A stretch of DNA of 64,000 nt from Haliclystus octoradiatus (lineage: Eukaryota > Cnidaria > Staurozoa > Stauromedusae > Haliclystidae): NCBI GenBank assembly GCA_916610825.1, contig OU744452.1:3011543-3075542 (forward strand), read 5' to 3'. Below, piece by piece: positions 47,641-60,873 of the stretch; position 1 is the first letter of the stretch, and the number at the start of each line of letters is the position of its first letter. The position numbers and the translations under genes were made by a program. Under the pieces are notes generated by a model, which searched no databases, was not told the origin of the DNA, and saw only the letters and a list, made by a program, of their open reading frames with translations.

Positions 47641-47981
47641 GTTATTTATTTATTGTATAGGATCAATTATTGATTGTGATTTATGATAATTGTGTAATTG
47701 TCTACTATTTTTCTCCTTGGAATTAATCCAAATACTAGGCCTCCAATGCTGCTTTCAGGATATTTTTTGTGTTACCTGTGATTACTATTACATGATAAAA
47801 CACAATCATCCTACACAATCAAAACGATTCCAATTTTGAACGCTGTACAATGCATGAATGATAATTTTTTAAGACTCAGGTCTATTACCTTCAGCCAATG
47901 TCTCTTCGCCATCTGGTCATCATCTTCCCCGTGAGTGTACATACAAAACGTGAGAATCAAGCCACACTTTTATGTAACCAA
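47641..47981 (+). repeat. Inverted duplication, second copy with intact exon
   Basis: Reverse complement of 44772-45111. The embedded exon (47880-47930, + strand) keeps its acceptor CAG/GTCTAT and donor CCCC/GTGAGT. About 220 bases further on, 48147-48236 is another possible phase 1-1 exon on the + strand (GLPQTRFPSFRTLSDP). This resembles the - strand exon 46470-46402 (GLPSNPYPRRPLSQ), so a larger inverted gene fragment is likely. Confidence 0.8.
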
Positions 47982-48236
47982 TAAACATTTGACCTCTATA
48001 TATATATAATATATCCTATTCAATTTGATTGCTTAACAGCTGATTAAACTAAAATTTGATCATTTGTGATCAGCGTCAGACAAAATGTTTTACCTGCCGC
48101 AAACTTTAAATGTATCCAGTATTTTGCCTTTTCCTTTTGATTTTAGCTGGCCTTCCGCAAACTAGGTTTCCAAGTTTCCGGACTTTGTCGGATCCTGTTT
48201 GTGATGTTAATGTTCCTACCACATTAATCTTGATTG

Positions 48237-49162
48237 GTAATGAAAGGCCTATCTAGTGCCACTATTGACCAGGAAACGCATAATGTATTTGTTTTGTGGA
48301 AATAACAGTGTTGATGTTTGAGCGAAAATAAAATATTTTGTGCATGCAGGTCATTCATATTCTAAATTCTAATTGACGTTATTAACATCTGATGAAGAAT
48401 AATCATCATACATTTTATTTGAATTATTGGTAGATTATAGAATGAAGCAGATTCCTAATCTAACCTAATCAAATTCAAACTTTACATAATCAAACATTTT
48501 ATTTTAAAACCCAAGAGCATTGAAGTCAGCATACTCTAGGCAGCATATTAGTTTCGTTTTAACAATAATTATGATGTTAGGGCTAGTAAAGAGTGGTCAA
48601 TTACACAGTAAGTTGCACAAGCAAGAAATCTGAATAATTTTTTTCTTTTGGAAATGATAACAAGCACCCCAAAGGAAGACTTGAAAAAAGAACACACAGA
48701 TAATATGTCAGGGGAAGTGCACCAACCAGTAGAAACATTGATATCCTCAAGAGGATATCCTCCTAAATGCCATCCTGGCCACAATTACAAATGTAGAAAA
48801 GGTGGCTACTGTGTGTGGAAAAACTTTAAGACAATTAAAGAAAAAGTGACAGTTTTACTAACTATTAAATTAAATATTGCCTTTAAGAAGATAACAGATT
48901 TGGATGCATGGATTTGCCGCTGCATTGTGCAAATATTATTGGAAATATATCTATAAAAATATGTGTATCACTTTGTTTATGATAGAAATTGCTGGTCTCA
49001 TTCTTGCGTCAGCTAACCTGTTTCGCATACTACATGTGTGTATACATCCTCGAAACAGCTAACAGAGTGCTTAGTTACCGTTATAAATTGAAATATGCTT
49101 GAAACATAACACTTTAAGCAGTCTGTCAAAAAATTGTGTGGCTTATCAGGTATTCTTGATAA

Positions 49163-49221
<59 letters not shown>

Positions 49222-49646
49222 AGTAATATCACTAGGCCTAACATTATTAAAAGCAATAATGATTTAATTCTTTTCCTGTGAAAACAGTTTGTGAATTTCA
49301 AATGGGAAATTTTCATAGACAAATCCATGAAAATAAGGCTAGCCATTTAACATTCATGAACGGTTTAAATATTGTTCATGAACATTTCATGAACACAACA
49401 CCTTTTCAAAGGGGTTGCATTTAAATGTAATCTTGACTTATTTGTGTAACAGTTATCTCCATTAAGATGTGCTATGACATATTAAAAATCAAGCCTTTTT
49501 TCATGTTTCACTATGGCCCTGATCCTGTTTAATATCAAATAGCAATCAGACAGATGGCTGTTTTATAATAATGTAGTGTATTGTAGGCCTAATACCATAC
49601 TTCTTAAAAATATTGTAACTAAAATTTTATTAAAACAATAGGAACA
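48237..49646. other. Region between inverted fragment and transposase
   Basis: Mostly AT-rich. A 102-codon open frame at 48648-48956 (+) contains CHPGHNYKCRKGGYCVWKN, which I do not recognise; it may be a terminal exon or chance. A (GAT)n microsatellite sits at 49163-49221. The 5' leader of the transposase may end at the acceptor-like AACAATAG at 49634-49641. Confidence 0.4.
49163..49221. repeat. (GAT)n microsatellite
   Basis: About 19 perfect GAT/TGA triplets in a row. The apparent poly-Asp and poly-Ser open frames on the two strands are artefacts of it. Confidence 0.98.
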
Positions 49647-51570
49647 ATGAATAACTTACGAACCTGGAGGCATTACCAGAAAGAAGCAGATGAATATGCA
49701 AGAAGCAGTAGTCCAGAAGGAGATGAACAGGCCACTGCGAATCAGTCAAATCAAGAGTTGACAGACCAATTGGAGCAGAATAATGACTTACATACGGATG
49801 ATTTTAGTGACTGGTCACCTCAAAGCGACTTGAATGGTGTTGATGGAGGGCTCCATATGCAGAGCTCACCAGTTTATAATAATCTAAATCAAGCTGATTC
49901 GGACGAAGACTATAGTGACAGTACTGAAAATTCCTTTCTGGTGGAATTGGCATGCATTGCAGTCAAGCATCAATTGAGAAGAAAAAGTGTAAATGATATT
50001 CTGTCGCTTCTCCGGAGACATGGCAAAGATGTCCCAAAAGATGCCAGAACTATCCTGCAAACGCCAAGATCATGTGATGTTAAGTTTCTTTGTGGCGGAC
50101 AATATTTATATCTCGGCTTAACAAATTCAATTACATCTGCGGTGAATAGGAATCCAAGCTTATCTGAATCAATACAGAGAATTGAGTTAGATTTCAGTTT
50201 TGATGGCTTGAAACTGTTTAAATCAAGTAAAGTTCATCTATGGCCAATACTAGCTCGTTTTGCTGATAGTGTACCATTCTTGATAGCTGTCTTCTGTGGT
50301 GCATCCAAGCCTTCAACAGCACATGCATTCCTTGCCGACTTAGTAACTGATTTAGAAAATTTAACAGTAACTGGCTTGGTAGTAAATGGAAAACATTTCA
50401 GTGTTAGCCATCGATCCTTTGTTTGTGACACACCTGCGAGAGCTTTTATTAAATGTATTAAAGGTCACTCCGGGTATTATTCGTGTGAACGTTGCACTGC
50501 TAAAGGAGTTCGAGTAGAGAACAGAATCACCTTTAACAACCAAGAGGACGGAGAAGAGAGATTGATCCCTTGTTTATTTAAAACATTACACTACACAGAT
50601 CACCAGCATTCAAAGTCACCATTACTAGATGCGGACATAAATTGTGTTGATCAATTTCCACTTGATTACATGCATCTTGTTTGCTTAGGTGTAACGAAAC
50701 GTCTGCTGAAATATTTTGTAAGTGGGCCACCAATCTGCAAACAACCAACAGAGTCAGTTAATCTTATTTCCGAACGTCTTGAACTCTTACAAGGATTACT
50801 GCCTTCGGAATTCGCTCGCCAGCCACGCTCACTGGACGAACTTCCACGCAGGAAGACCACTGAATTTCGGCAATTCTTGTTTTATACTGGAATGGTGGTT
50901 TTGAAAGATGTTTTGCCTCAAAAAGAGTATGATTTGTTTTTGACGTTGGCCATTGGAGCATCTATCCCTTAATTGAAGATAATGAAAGAAGGAATCATTT
51001 TCTTCAGTTTTCTGAAGATCTCCTTCAATTATTTGTAGCACAAAATCCTTCGATTTTTGGTGTTACTTTTGTGACACTTAATGTACACAGCTTAAAGCAC
51101 CTATGTGACGACAGCAGATACTTTGAATGTTCATTAAATCATTTGTCTGCTTTTCCTTTTGAGAACCATCTCCAATTTATAAAAAATCTTGTACGTAAAG
51201 CGCAAAATCCCATTGCTCAGACAATAACAGACTTGAAGAGTTTCAGAAAGTGGGCGCAGCATTCAAAGAAAAAGAAAAAGAGCCAACATGCAGAGAGTTG
51301 AAAAACAAATGTTTCATTTTATCTAACGGGGATGTGGCATTTTTCAACAACAGATCTGGACATGGTGTGATAACCTGGAATGTAGTTCGTAAAACAGATA
51401 CTACCAATTTTTTCATTTCTCCTTGCCAATCTACTCTTCTGGACATTTCCTTTATCTCTAAAACTACTATTGAACACGCCAGCTACCACGTTTATTCACA
51501 GTTATCAAACATCGGACGGAAATCAATATATTTACCATGTGAAGATGGCTATGTAATAATAACCATGTAA
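49647..51570 (+). pseudogene. Transposase-like protein (animal EnSpm/CACTA-related type), two frameshifts
   Basis: The first frame (49647-50972, 441 codons) has an acidic N-terminus, then LRRHGKDVPKDARTILQTP, IQRIELDFSFDGLKLFKSS, a Cys pair in HSGYYSCERCTAKG and FPLDYMHLVCLGVTKRLL, hallmarks of a transposase-like family spread through invertebrates. It shifts frame near 50965, where text continues LIEDNERRNHFLQFSEDLLQ, then NVHSLKHLCDDSRYF and LSAFPFENHLQFIKNLVRKA. It shifts again near 51250 into ELKNKCFILSNGDVAFFNN and ends with KSIYLPCEDGYVIITM. All three pieces keep the family's order, so the gene was whole recently. I assign the CACTA relationship only from memory of similar proteins. Confidence 0.82.
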
Positions 51571-52436
51571 CACTGTAACACTTAGTTGTGACAGTTAGTG
51601 ACACTTAGTTGTAGGCCTAAGCAACTATTAAGTTATCAAATATTAAGTTAGTAAGTAGATGTATACATTTGTACAGTATTAACATTGGAAATATTGTTAA
51701 AGTATATTATCCATACATCTATATTAATCTATATAAGCTATATATATATACTAGCAACGAGTGTAGTCCATAATGGACCTTCTATGATAAAACTTTCAGA
51801 TCACTTATAATTAAACAATTGACTAAGCTGACTATCGCTGTATAATACGGAGTATGAACTCTGGAGGAGATCATGAGACACAATACGCATTGAAACGATG
51901 TAGCATTAATCAATACATCTTAATCATTCCTTTGATAAAAGTTTAATTTATTTTACATCAATTGAGTCGATTGAAATGTATAATTTAACGTAGCTATATC
52001 TACATAGAAAAACTTTATTTTATGTGCTGAAAGGAGGCCAGAACACATTAATTATTATAATTACAAATACTTAGTCAAATTTCGAAATCTGAAACTATCC
52101 ATAAAAAATCACTTCAAATCCGATCCGATCCGAAGACCTAAAATATTAATCCGAATCTGACCCGATACGATCGGATCGCGTTCGGTTCGGATTCATAAAT
52201 CTTTATTGCAATATATACAACACTAATGTGCTGTTCACAAAATAACGCCGTCAAAGTGTGGCCAGTGAAACTCGTGGCATTGCATGCGATACATTCAATA
52301 TTAAATTAATTTAGCTTCAACAAGACACATGGTCCACTGATTTCTGTTATTAACATGATCAAACGATATCTTTTGTTAATTAAAAATGATTTACTGCTTC
52401 ATATTAAATAATAATAAGAAAAATCGTTGATAAAAG

Positions 52437-52513
52437 GTTGCCGAATGGCGGATTTGAACTGACGACCCTGAAATTATTATACAAGAGCATTAACCAATTA
52501 GCCACTCCGTTAC
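52437..52513 (-). other. tRNA-like relic in repeat unit 1
   Basis: On the - strand TGGCTAATTGG resembles the A box and GTCAGTTCAAATCC the B box of an RNA polymerase III promoter, about 45 bases apart as in tRNA genes. A possible anticodon arm lies between. The acceptor and T stems pair poorly, so it looks like a tRNA pseudogene or SINE head. Homologous sequences lie at 55499-55574, 58522-58598 and 61560-61636. Confidence 0.5.
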
Positions 52514-53363
52514 TTACTCATATCAGCGCTTTAACTGACCTTATAAACAAACCTACTGCTTCGACAACGTATTATTGAACAAGGCCGACCCACGCGCGTG
52601 TATTGAATTTCAAATTATATATATGATCTGAAAATATTATGATATGATACTATATGAGTCTATATATTTTTGATCTTTGCAATCTCAGCAAATATGCCTG
52701 TGATTTTCATGGCAGTCTATCAAAATACTAAGAGTTCGTTGAAAATAAAATTTTATAAGTAAAAAAAAGATCTGAAAAATTGGTCTGATAGTGGTTTTTG
52801 TTATCAAATTTTCCAGAATAATAGCATCAACATTCTTTTAAAAGGAAATAAAATTCTATAATAATCGCTATACTAATTCGATATTGATATTATGTTACAT
52901 CTTGTTTTCAATATTTCTACGCGCTAATTATAATACATTACAGATGTCGAATGAAAGAAAAGATGATCATGAATAAATTAATTATTTTGATAGAAAAACG
53001 AAAACAACTCATTTTGCCAGATTCGTGATATGCATATTTATTCAGAATTTATTGAAACGGACGCGATGGTTTATAGAGTTGAAATGTTTAGTGCAGCTTC
53101 AAAGATATAAAATACCACAGCCGATGGTAATATTTAAATGCTCATTTTATGATGTCTGACGAAAAGGATAATTTACTATGTAGAAAATGAATCTACTTTA
53201 CCATGCATTTGATCACGATATGAAATGATCATTTTTGTCAGAATTATTTCGAATAAAAGACAATCTTTATTTTATTCTTATCGGGCGTACATTCTCTTTC
53301 GATAAAATATGGTTGTTAACTTATTATTGATTGGTGTATTAACTCAGAGAACCCGCTATTATG

Positions 53364-53521
53364 TATTTAAATGTTGTTCGGAGATTATGCCGCTCGTATA
53401 GTTTTTATTTGGATCTCATTTGGAAAATGGTAAGTAGTATTTTAATAAATATTGTTTGCTATGATCGATTATTTCATGCAACCTTTTCACCTTTTATTTT
53501 TGTAACACAAGGTTTGTTACA
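53364..53521 (+). promoter_or_regulatory. Conserved TATA-like / short exon / GTAAGT block in the repeat unit
   Basis: TATTTAAAT (53364-53372) is followed about 58 bases later by GAAAATG/GTAAGT (donor at 53430). Then come ATTTTTG (53496-53502), which resembles an Sm-binding site, and a 7-bp hairpin TGTAACA/TGTTACA. The text between about 53298 and the donor is identical in all four units. This could be a promoter with a first exon, or a small spliced-type RNA. Evidence is pattern only. Confidence 0.3.
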
Positions 53522-54815
53522 CTCACCCAAACTGTATTAACTATTTAAAAATGTTTTTAAATTATGTTTTTGTGCTTTTAAATTCAAAGCAAAGTTTTTG
53601 AACGCTGAAATTATTATAATTATTATTATTTATCACAAATCATACGCTAAATTCAATTTAACTTTGTTAAATTTGATATACCTGAAATTAACTTTATTAA
53701 ATGTTGATCAACGATAATAACAAGACACCGCTATTTTTATTCTCGAAACTGTAGTAACATACTGTGTCTTATTCGTATAGCAAGTCAACAAAATGAAATT
53801 TTAATTTTAATCGATGCCTATAATTCCTTCGTTAATTATGGAAGCAAAATCTGAAAATAAAAGCCTACAATTCCTTCCATACAATAAATGCCTGCCTGCT
53901 CAAAACCAAATGATTCATATTTTTATATTAAATAATAAATTATAGAAATACTTTTGTGCAATGCCTTGATTAATTCTAAACTCTATAATTTTAAACTGTA
54001 GACAGATAATCTATTCGAACTTTGAATATTTTTCGAATTGATCGAACGCCAACGTCATTTTGAAAATTCTTGCCAAGTTAATTTGTTTTTATGCCCCGCG
54101 ATAGATTATTCATTTCAAAACAGATTGTTTGCTCAGTGTTCTCACAAGTTATATATCAAAATAGCCTTTTTAAAAGTGAAATGTTTTGTATCTCGATTTT
54201 GGTAAAAGTAATGAACGGCATTTGGTTTCATTATTAAATTAAATTAAGACCTAAAGTCTCTTTAATTTCATAGCGTTTGTGCCGCGCTATATGTATTGCT
54301 GATATCAACACTACATGAAATAGGTCTACGTTTCTTTGATATCAAAACATATTTTGTCTGGCCTAGTTATATTGGTAATTCAATGTAACTCAGTATTTCG
54401 TATTGTTTTAATTATCATAAAACTGATTCAGTTTTAAGTTTCACTTGTTCAAACAATTTACACGCAGCTTTTAAATTCAAAGCAAAATATTTTTGTTCTG
54501 GGGATTTCAATTTGACTTCGATTTGGCTGCCCGCTAGATTATCGACCTATGAAATTTTTCAAAATCTCTGAATTTTTTAATGCAAGGATATAAAATAAAA
54601 TATCTGATGAAGTATATTATTTTAAAACAACGTCATAGACCCATACTTTTCATACAACAAATTTGTTACTGTACACGGTTATCTCGACACAAATGTTTGC
54701 ATAATTTCCCGACAACGGATTATCCGTATTATATCGCCAGTAAGACGTACATAGGTCGCGGACAGACACAGAAATATCGAAATATCGAAATATCGAAATA
54801 TAGAAATATAGAAAT

Positions 54816-57800
54816 ACTAGCAATGAGTTTGGTCCATTATGGACCTTCTATGATAAAACTTTCAGATCACTTATAATTAAACAATTGACTAAGCTGACTA
54901 TCACTGTATAATACGGAGTCTGAACTCTGGAGGAGAACATGAGACACAATACGCATTGAAACGATGTAGCATTAATCGATACATCTTAATCATTCCTTTA
55001 ATAAAAATTTAATTTATTTCACATCAATTGAGTCGATTGAAATGTATAATTTAACGTAGCTATATCTACATAGAAAAACTTTATTTTATGTGCTGAAAGG
55101 AGGCCAGAACACATTAATTATTATAAATTACAAATACTCAGTCAAATTTCGAAATCTGAAACTATCCATAAAAATCACTTCAAATCCGATCCGATCCAAA
55201 GACCTAAAATATTAACCCGAATCTGACCCGATACGATCGGATCGCGTTCGGTTCGGATTCATAAATCTTTATTGCAATATATACAACACTAATGTGGTGT
55301 TCACAAAATAACGCCGTCAAAGTGTGGCCAGTGAAACTCGTGGCATTGCATGCGATACATTCAATATTAAATTAATTTAGCTTCAACAAGACACATGGTC
55401 CACTGATTTCTGTTATTAACATGATCAAACGATATCTTTTGTTAATTAAAAATGATATACTGCTTCATATTAAAAAAAAAAAAGTCGATGATGAAAGGTT
55501 GCGTAATGGCGGATTTGAACTGACGACCCTGAAATTATTATACCAGAGAATTAACCATTAGCCACTGCTTTACTTATTGATATCGACGATTTGACTGACC
55601 TTATCAACAAACCTACTGCTTCGACAACGTATTATTGAACAAGGCCGATTCACGCACGTGTATTGAATTTCAAATTATATATATAATCTGAAAATATTAT
55701 GATATGATACTATATGAGCCTATATATTTTTGATCTTTGCAATCTCAGCAAGTATGCCTGTGATTTTCATGGCAGTCTATCAAAATACTAAGAGTTCGTT
55801 GAAAATAAAACTTTATAAGTAAAAAAAAGATCTGAAAAATTGGTCTGATAGGGGTTCTTGTTATCAAATTTTGCAGAATAATAGCATCAACATTCTTTTA
55901 AAAGGAAATAAAGTTCTATAATAAATCGCTATACTAATTTGATATTGATATCATGTTACATCTTGTTTTCAATATTTCTACGCGCTATTTATAATACATT
56001 ACAGATGTCGAATGAAAGAATAGACGATTATGAATAAATTAATTATTTTGATAGAAAAACGAAAACAGCTCATTTTGCCAGATTCGTGATATGCATATTT
56101 ATTCAGAATTTATTGAAACGGACGCGATGGTTTATAGAGTGGAAATGTTTAGTGCAGCTTCAAAGATATAAAATACCATAGCCGATGGTAATATTTAAAT
56201 GCTCATGTTATGATGTCTGATGAAAAGGATAATTTACTATGTAGAAAATGAATCTACTTTACCTTGCATTTGATCGCGATATGAAATGATCATTTTTGTC
56301 AGAATTATTTCGAATAAAAGACAATCTTTATTTTATTCTTATCGGGCTTACATTCTCCTTCGATAAAATATGGTTGTTAACTTATTATTGATTGGTGTAT
56401 TAACTCAGAGAACCCGCTATTATGTATTTAAATGTTGTTCGGAGATTATGCCGCTCGTATAGTTTTTATTTGGATCTCATTTGGAAAATGGTAAGTTGTA
56501 TTTTAATAAATATTGTTTGCTATGATCGATTATTTCATGCAACCTTTTCGCTTTTTATTTTTGTAACACAAGGTTTGTTACACTCATCCAAACTGTATTA
56601 ACTATTTAAAAGTGTTTTTAAATTATGTTTTTGTGCTTTTAAATTCAAAGCAAAATTTTTGAACGCTGAAAATATTATAATTATTATTGTTTATCACAAA
56701 TCATACGCTCAATTCAATTTAACTTTGTTAAATTTGATATACCTGAAATTAACTTTATTAAATGTTGATCAACGATAATAACAAGACACCGCTATTTTTA
56801 TTCTCAAAACTGTAGTAACATACTGTGTCTTATTCGTATAGCAAGTCAACAAAATGAAATTTTAATTTTAATCGATGCCTATAATTCCTTCCTTAATTAT
56901 GGAAGCAAAATCTGAAAATAAAAGCCTGCCTGCTCAAAACCAAATGATTCATGTTTTTATATTAAATAATAAATTATAGAAATACTTTTGTGCAATGCCT
57001 TGATTGATTCTAAACTCTGTAATTTTAGACTGTAGACAGATAATCTATTCGAACTTTGAATATTTTTCGAATTAGTCGAACGCCAACGTCATTTTGAAAA
57101 TTCTTGCAAGTTAATTTGTTTTTATGCCCCGCGATAGATTGTTCATTTCAAAACAGATTGTTTGCTCAGTGTTCTCACAAATTATATATCAAAATAGCCT
57201 TTTTAAAAGTGAAATGTTTTATATCTCGATTTTGATAAAAGTAATGAACGGCATTTTGTTTCATTAATAAATTAAATTAAGACCTAAAGTCTCTTTAATT
57301 TTCATAGCGTTTGTGCCGCGCTATATGTATTGATGATATCAACACTACATGAAATAGGTCTACGTTTCTTTGATTTCAAAAAAATATTTTGTTTGGCCTA
57401 CTTATACTGGTAATTCAACGTAATTCTGTATTTCGTATTGTTTTAATTATAATAAAACTGATTCATTTTCAAGTTTCACTTGTTCAAACAATTTACACGC
57501 AGCTTTTAAATTCAAAGCAAAATATTTTTGTTCTGGGGATTTCAATTTGAATTCGATTTGGCTGCCCGCTAGATTATCGACCTATGAAATTTTTCAAAAC
57601 CTCTGAATTTTTTAATGCAACGATATCAAATAAAATATCAGATGAAGTATATTATTTTAAAACAACGTCATAGACCCATACTTTTCATACAACAAATTTG
57701 TTACTGTACACGGTTATCTCGACACAAATGTTTGCATAATTTCCCGACAACGGATTATCCGTATTATATCACCAGTAAGACGTACATAAGTCGCGGACAG

Positions 57801-57836
57801 ACACAGAAATATCGAAATATAGAAATATATAGAAAA
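54816..57836. repeat. 3-kb tandem repeat, unit 2
   Basis: Begins ACTAGCAATGAGTTTGGTCC. It differs from units 1 and 4 at scattered positions and by small indels, including loss of about 20 bases near 56920. Confidence 0.95.
55499..55574 (-). other. tRNA-like relic in repeat unit 2
   Basis: Same element as in unit 1, with CTGGTATAATAATTTCAG in the anticodon-arm region and further changes in the 5' part. Confidence 0.45.
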
Positions 57837-60800
57837 ACTAGCAATGAGTGTAGTCCATAATGGACCTTCTATGATAAAACTTTCAGATCACTTATAATTA
57901 AACAATTAACTAAGCTGACTATCGCTGTATAATACGGAGTATGAACTCTGGAGGAGAACATGAGACACAATACGCATTGAAACGATGTAGCATTAATCAA
58001 TACATCTTAATCATTCCTTTAATAAAAATTTAATTTATTTCACATCAATTGAGTCGATTGAAATGTATAATTTAACGTAGCTTTGTCTACATAGAAAAAC
58101 TTTATTTTATGTGTTGAAAGGAAGCCAGAACACATTAATTATTATAAATTACAAATACTCAGTCAAATTTCGAAATCTGAAACTATCCATAAAAAATCAC
58201 TTCAAATCCGATCCGATCCGAAGACCTAAAATATTAACCCGAATCTGACCTGATACGATCGGATCGCGTTCGGTTCGAATTCATAAATCTTTATTGCAAT
58301 ATATACAACACTAATGTGGTGTTCACAAAATAACGCCGTCAAGGTGTGGCTGGTCAAACTCGTGGCATTGCATGCAATATATTCAGTATTAAATTAATTT
58401 AGCTTCGACAAGACACATGGTCCACTAATTTCTGTTATTAACATGATCAAACGATATCTTTTGTTAATTAACAATGATTTACTGCTTCATATTAAAAAAA
58501 TCAGAAAAATCGTTGATAAAAATTGCCGAATGGCGGATTTGAACTGACGACCCTGACATTGTAATACCAGAGCATTAACCAATAAGCCAACCCCTTACAT
58601 ACTGTTGTACGCGCTTTGACGGGACTAATCAACAAACCTACTGCTTCGACAACGTATTACTGAACAAGGCGACAGCGCGTGTATTGATTTCAAATTATAT
58701 ATATATTCTGAAAATATTATGATATGATAGTATATGAGCCTATATATTTTTGATCTTTGCAATCTCTGCAAGTATGCCTGTGATTTTCATGGCAGTCTAT
58801 CAAAATACTAAGAGTTCGTTGAAAATAAAATTTTATAAGTAAAAAAAAGATCTGAAAAATTGGTCTGATAGTGGTCCTTGTTATCAAATTTTCCAAAATA
58901 ATAGCATCAACATTCTTTTAAAAGGAAATAAAATTCTATAATAAATCGCTATACTAATTCGATATTGATATTATGTTACATCTTGTTGTCAATATTTCTA
59001 CGCGCTATTTATAATACACTACAGATGTCGAATGAAAGGAAAGATGATTATGAATAAATTAATTATTTTGATAGAAAAACGAAAACAACTCATTTTGCCA
59101 GATTCGTGATATGCATATTTATTCAGAATTTATTGAAACGGACACGATGGTTTAAAGAGTTGAAATGTTTAGTGCAGCTTCAAAGATATAAAATACCACA
59201 GCCGATGGTAATAATTAAATGCTCATGTTATGATGTCTGACGAAAAGGATAATTTACTATGTAGAAAATGAATCTACTTTACCATGCATTTGATCACGAT
59301 ATGAAATGATCATTTTTGTCAGAATTATTTCGAATAAAAGACAATCTTTATTTTATTCTTATCGGGCGTACATTCTCCTTCGATAAAATATGGTTGTTAA
59401 CTTATTATTGATTGGTGTATTAACTCAGAGAACCCGCTATTATGTATTTAAATGTTGTTCGGAGATTATGCCGCTCGTATAGTTTTTATTTGGATCTCAT
59501 TTGGAAAATGGTAAGTTGTATTTTAATAAATATTGTTTGCTATGATCGATTATTTTATGCAACCTTTTCGCTTTTTATTTTTGTAACACAAGGTTTGTTA
59601 CACTCATCCAAACTGTATTAACTATTTAAAAATGTTTTTGTGCTTTTAAATTCAAAGCAAAATTTTTGATGGCTGAAAATATTATAATTATTATTATTTA
59701 TCACAAATCATACGCTCAATTCAATTTAACTTTGTTAAATTTGATATACCTGAAATTTACTTTATTAAATGTTGATCAACGATAACAACAAGACACCGCT
59801 ATTTTTATTCTCGAAACTGTAGTAACATACTGTGTCTTATTGGTATAGCAAGTCAACAAAATGAAATTTTAATTTTTATCGATACCTATAATTCCTTCGT
59901 TAATTATGGAAGCAAAATCTGAAAATAAATGGCTGCCTGCTCAGAACCAAATGATTCATATTTTTATATTAAATAATAAATTATAGAAATACTTTTGTGC
60001 AATGCCTTGATTAATTCTAAACTCTATAATTTTAAACTGTAGACAGATAATCTATTCGAACTTTGAATATTTTTCGAATTGATCGAACGCCAACGTCATT
60101 TTGAAAATTCTTGGAAGTTAATTTGTTTTTATGCCCCGCGATAGATTATTCATTTCAAAACAGATTGTTTGCTCAGTGTTCTCACAAGTTATATATCAAA
60201 ATAGCCTTTTTAAGAGTGAAATGTTTTGTATCTCGATTTTGGTAAAAGTAATGAACGGCATTTTGTTTCATTAATAAATTAAATTAAGACCTAAAGTCTC
60301 TTTAATTTCATAGCGGTTGTGCCGCGCTATATGTATTGCTGATATCAACACTACATGAAATAGGTCTACGTTTTTTTGATTTCAAAACATATTTTGTCTG
60401 GCCTAGTTATATTGGTAATTCAATGTAACTCAGTATTTCGTATTGTTTTAATTATCATAAAACTGATTCAGTTTCAAGTTTCACTTGTTCAAACAATTTA
60501 CACGCAGCTTTTAAATTCAAAGCAAAATATTTTTGTTCTGGAGATTTCAATTTGACTTCGATTTGGCTGCCCGCTAGATTATCGACCTATGAAATTTTTC
60601 AAAATCTCTGAATTTTTTAATGCAAGGATATCAAATAAAATATCTGATGAAGTATATTATTTTAAAACAACGTCATAGACCCATACTTTTCATACAACAA
60701 ATTTGTTACTGTACACGGTTATCTCGACACAAATGTTTGCATAATTTCCCGACAACGGATTATCCGTATTATATCGCCAGTAAGACGTACATAAGTCGCG

Positions 60801-60873
60801 GACAGACACAGAAATATCGAAATATAGAAATATAGAAATATTGTGATATATAAACAGACAGTATTATGTATAT
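57837..60873. repeat. 3-kb tandem repeat, unit 3
   Basis: Begins ACTAGCAATGAGTGTAGTCC. It ends with ATTGTGATATATAAACAGAC, a tail found also at the end of unit 4 but not of units 1 and 2. Confidence 0.95.
58522..58598 (-). other. tRNA-like relic in repeat unit 3
   Basis: Same element, the most diverged copy in the A-box half. The B-box text GTCAGTTCAAATCCGCC is unchanged in all four units. Confidence 0.45.

Larger units (their letters stand above)
51750..54815. repeat. 3-kb tandem repeat, unit 1
   Basis: Begins ACTAGCAACGAGTGTAGTCC and ends in GAAATATC/GAAATATA microrepeats. It is nearly identical to unit 4: both share CAACGAGTG, GGAGATCATGAG, CCCACGCGCG, TATAATAATCGCT. It lies only about 180 bases after the transposase stop. 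The 98-codon frame at 54580 is not convincing as a gene. Confidence 0.95.

Noticed and set aside
48648-48956. 102-codon open frame with a Cys-rich CHPGHNYKC segment
   Set aside because: I cannot match it to any family. It might be an exon of the element, but there is not enough to call a gene.
49099-49346. Poly-Asp and poly-Ser open frames
   Set aside because: Artefacts of the (GAT)n microsatellite.
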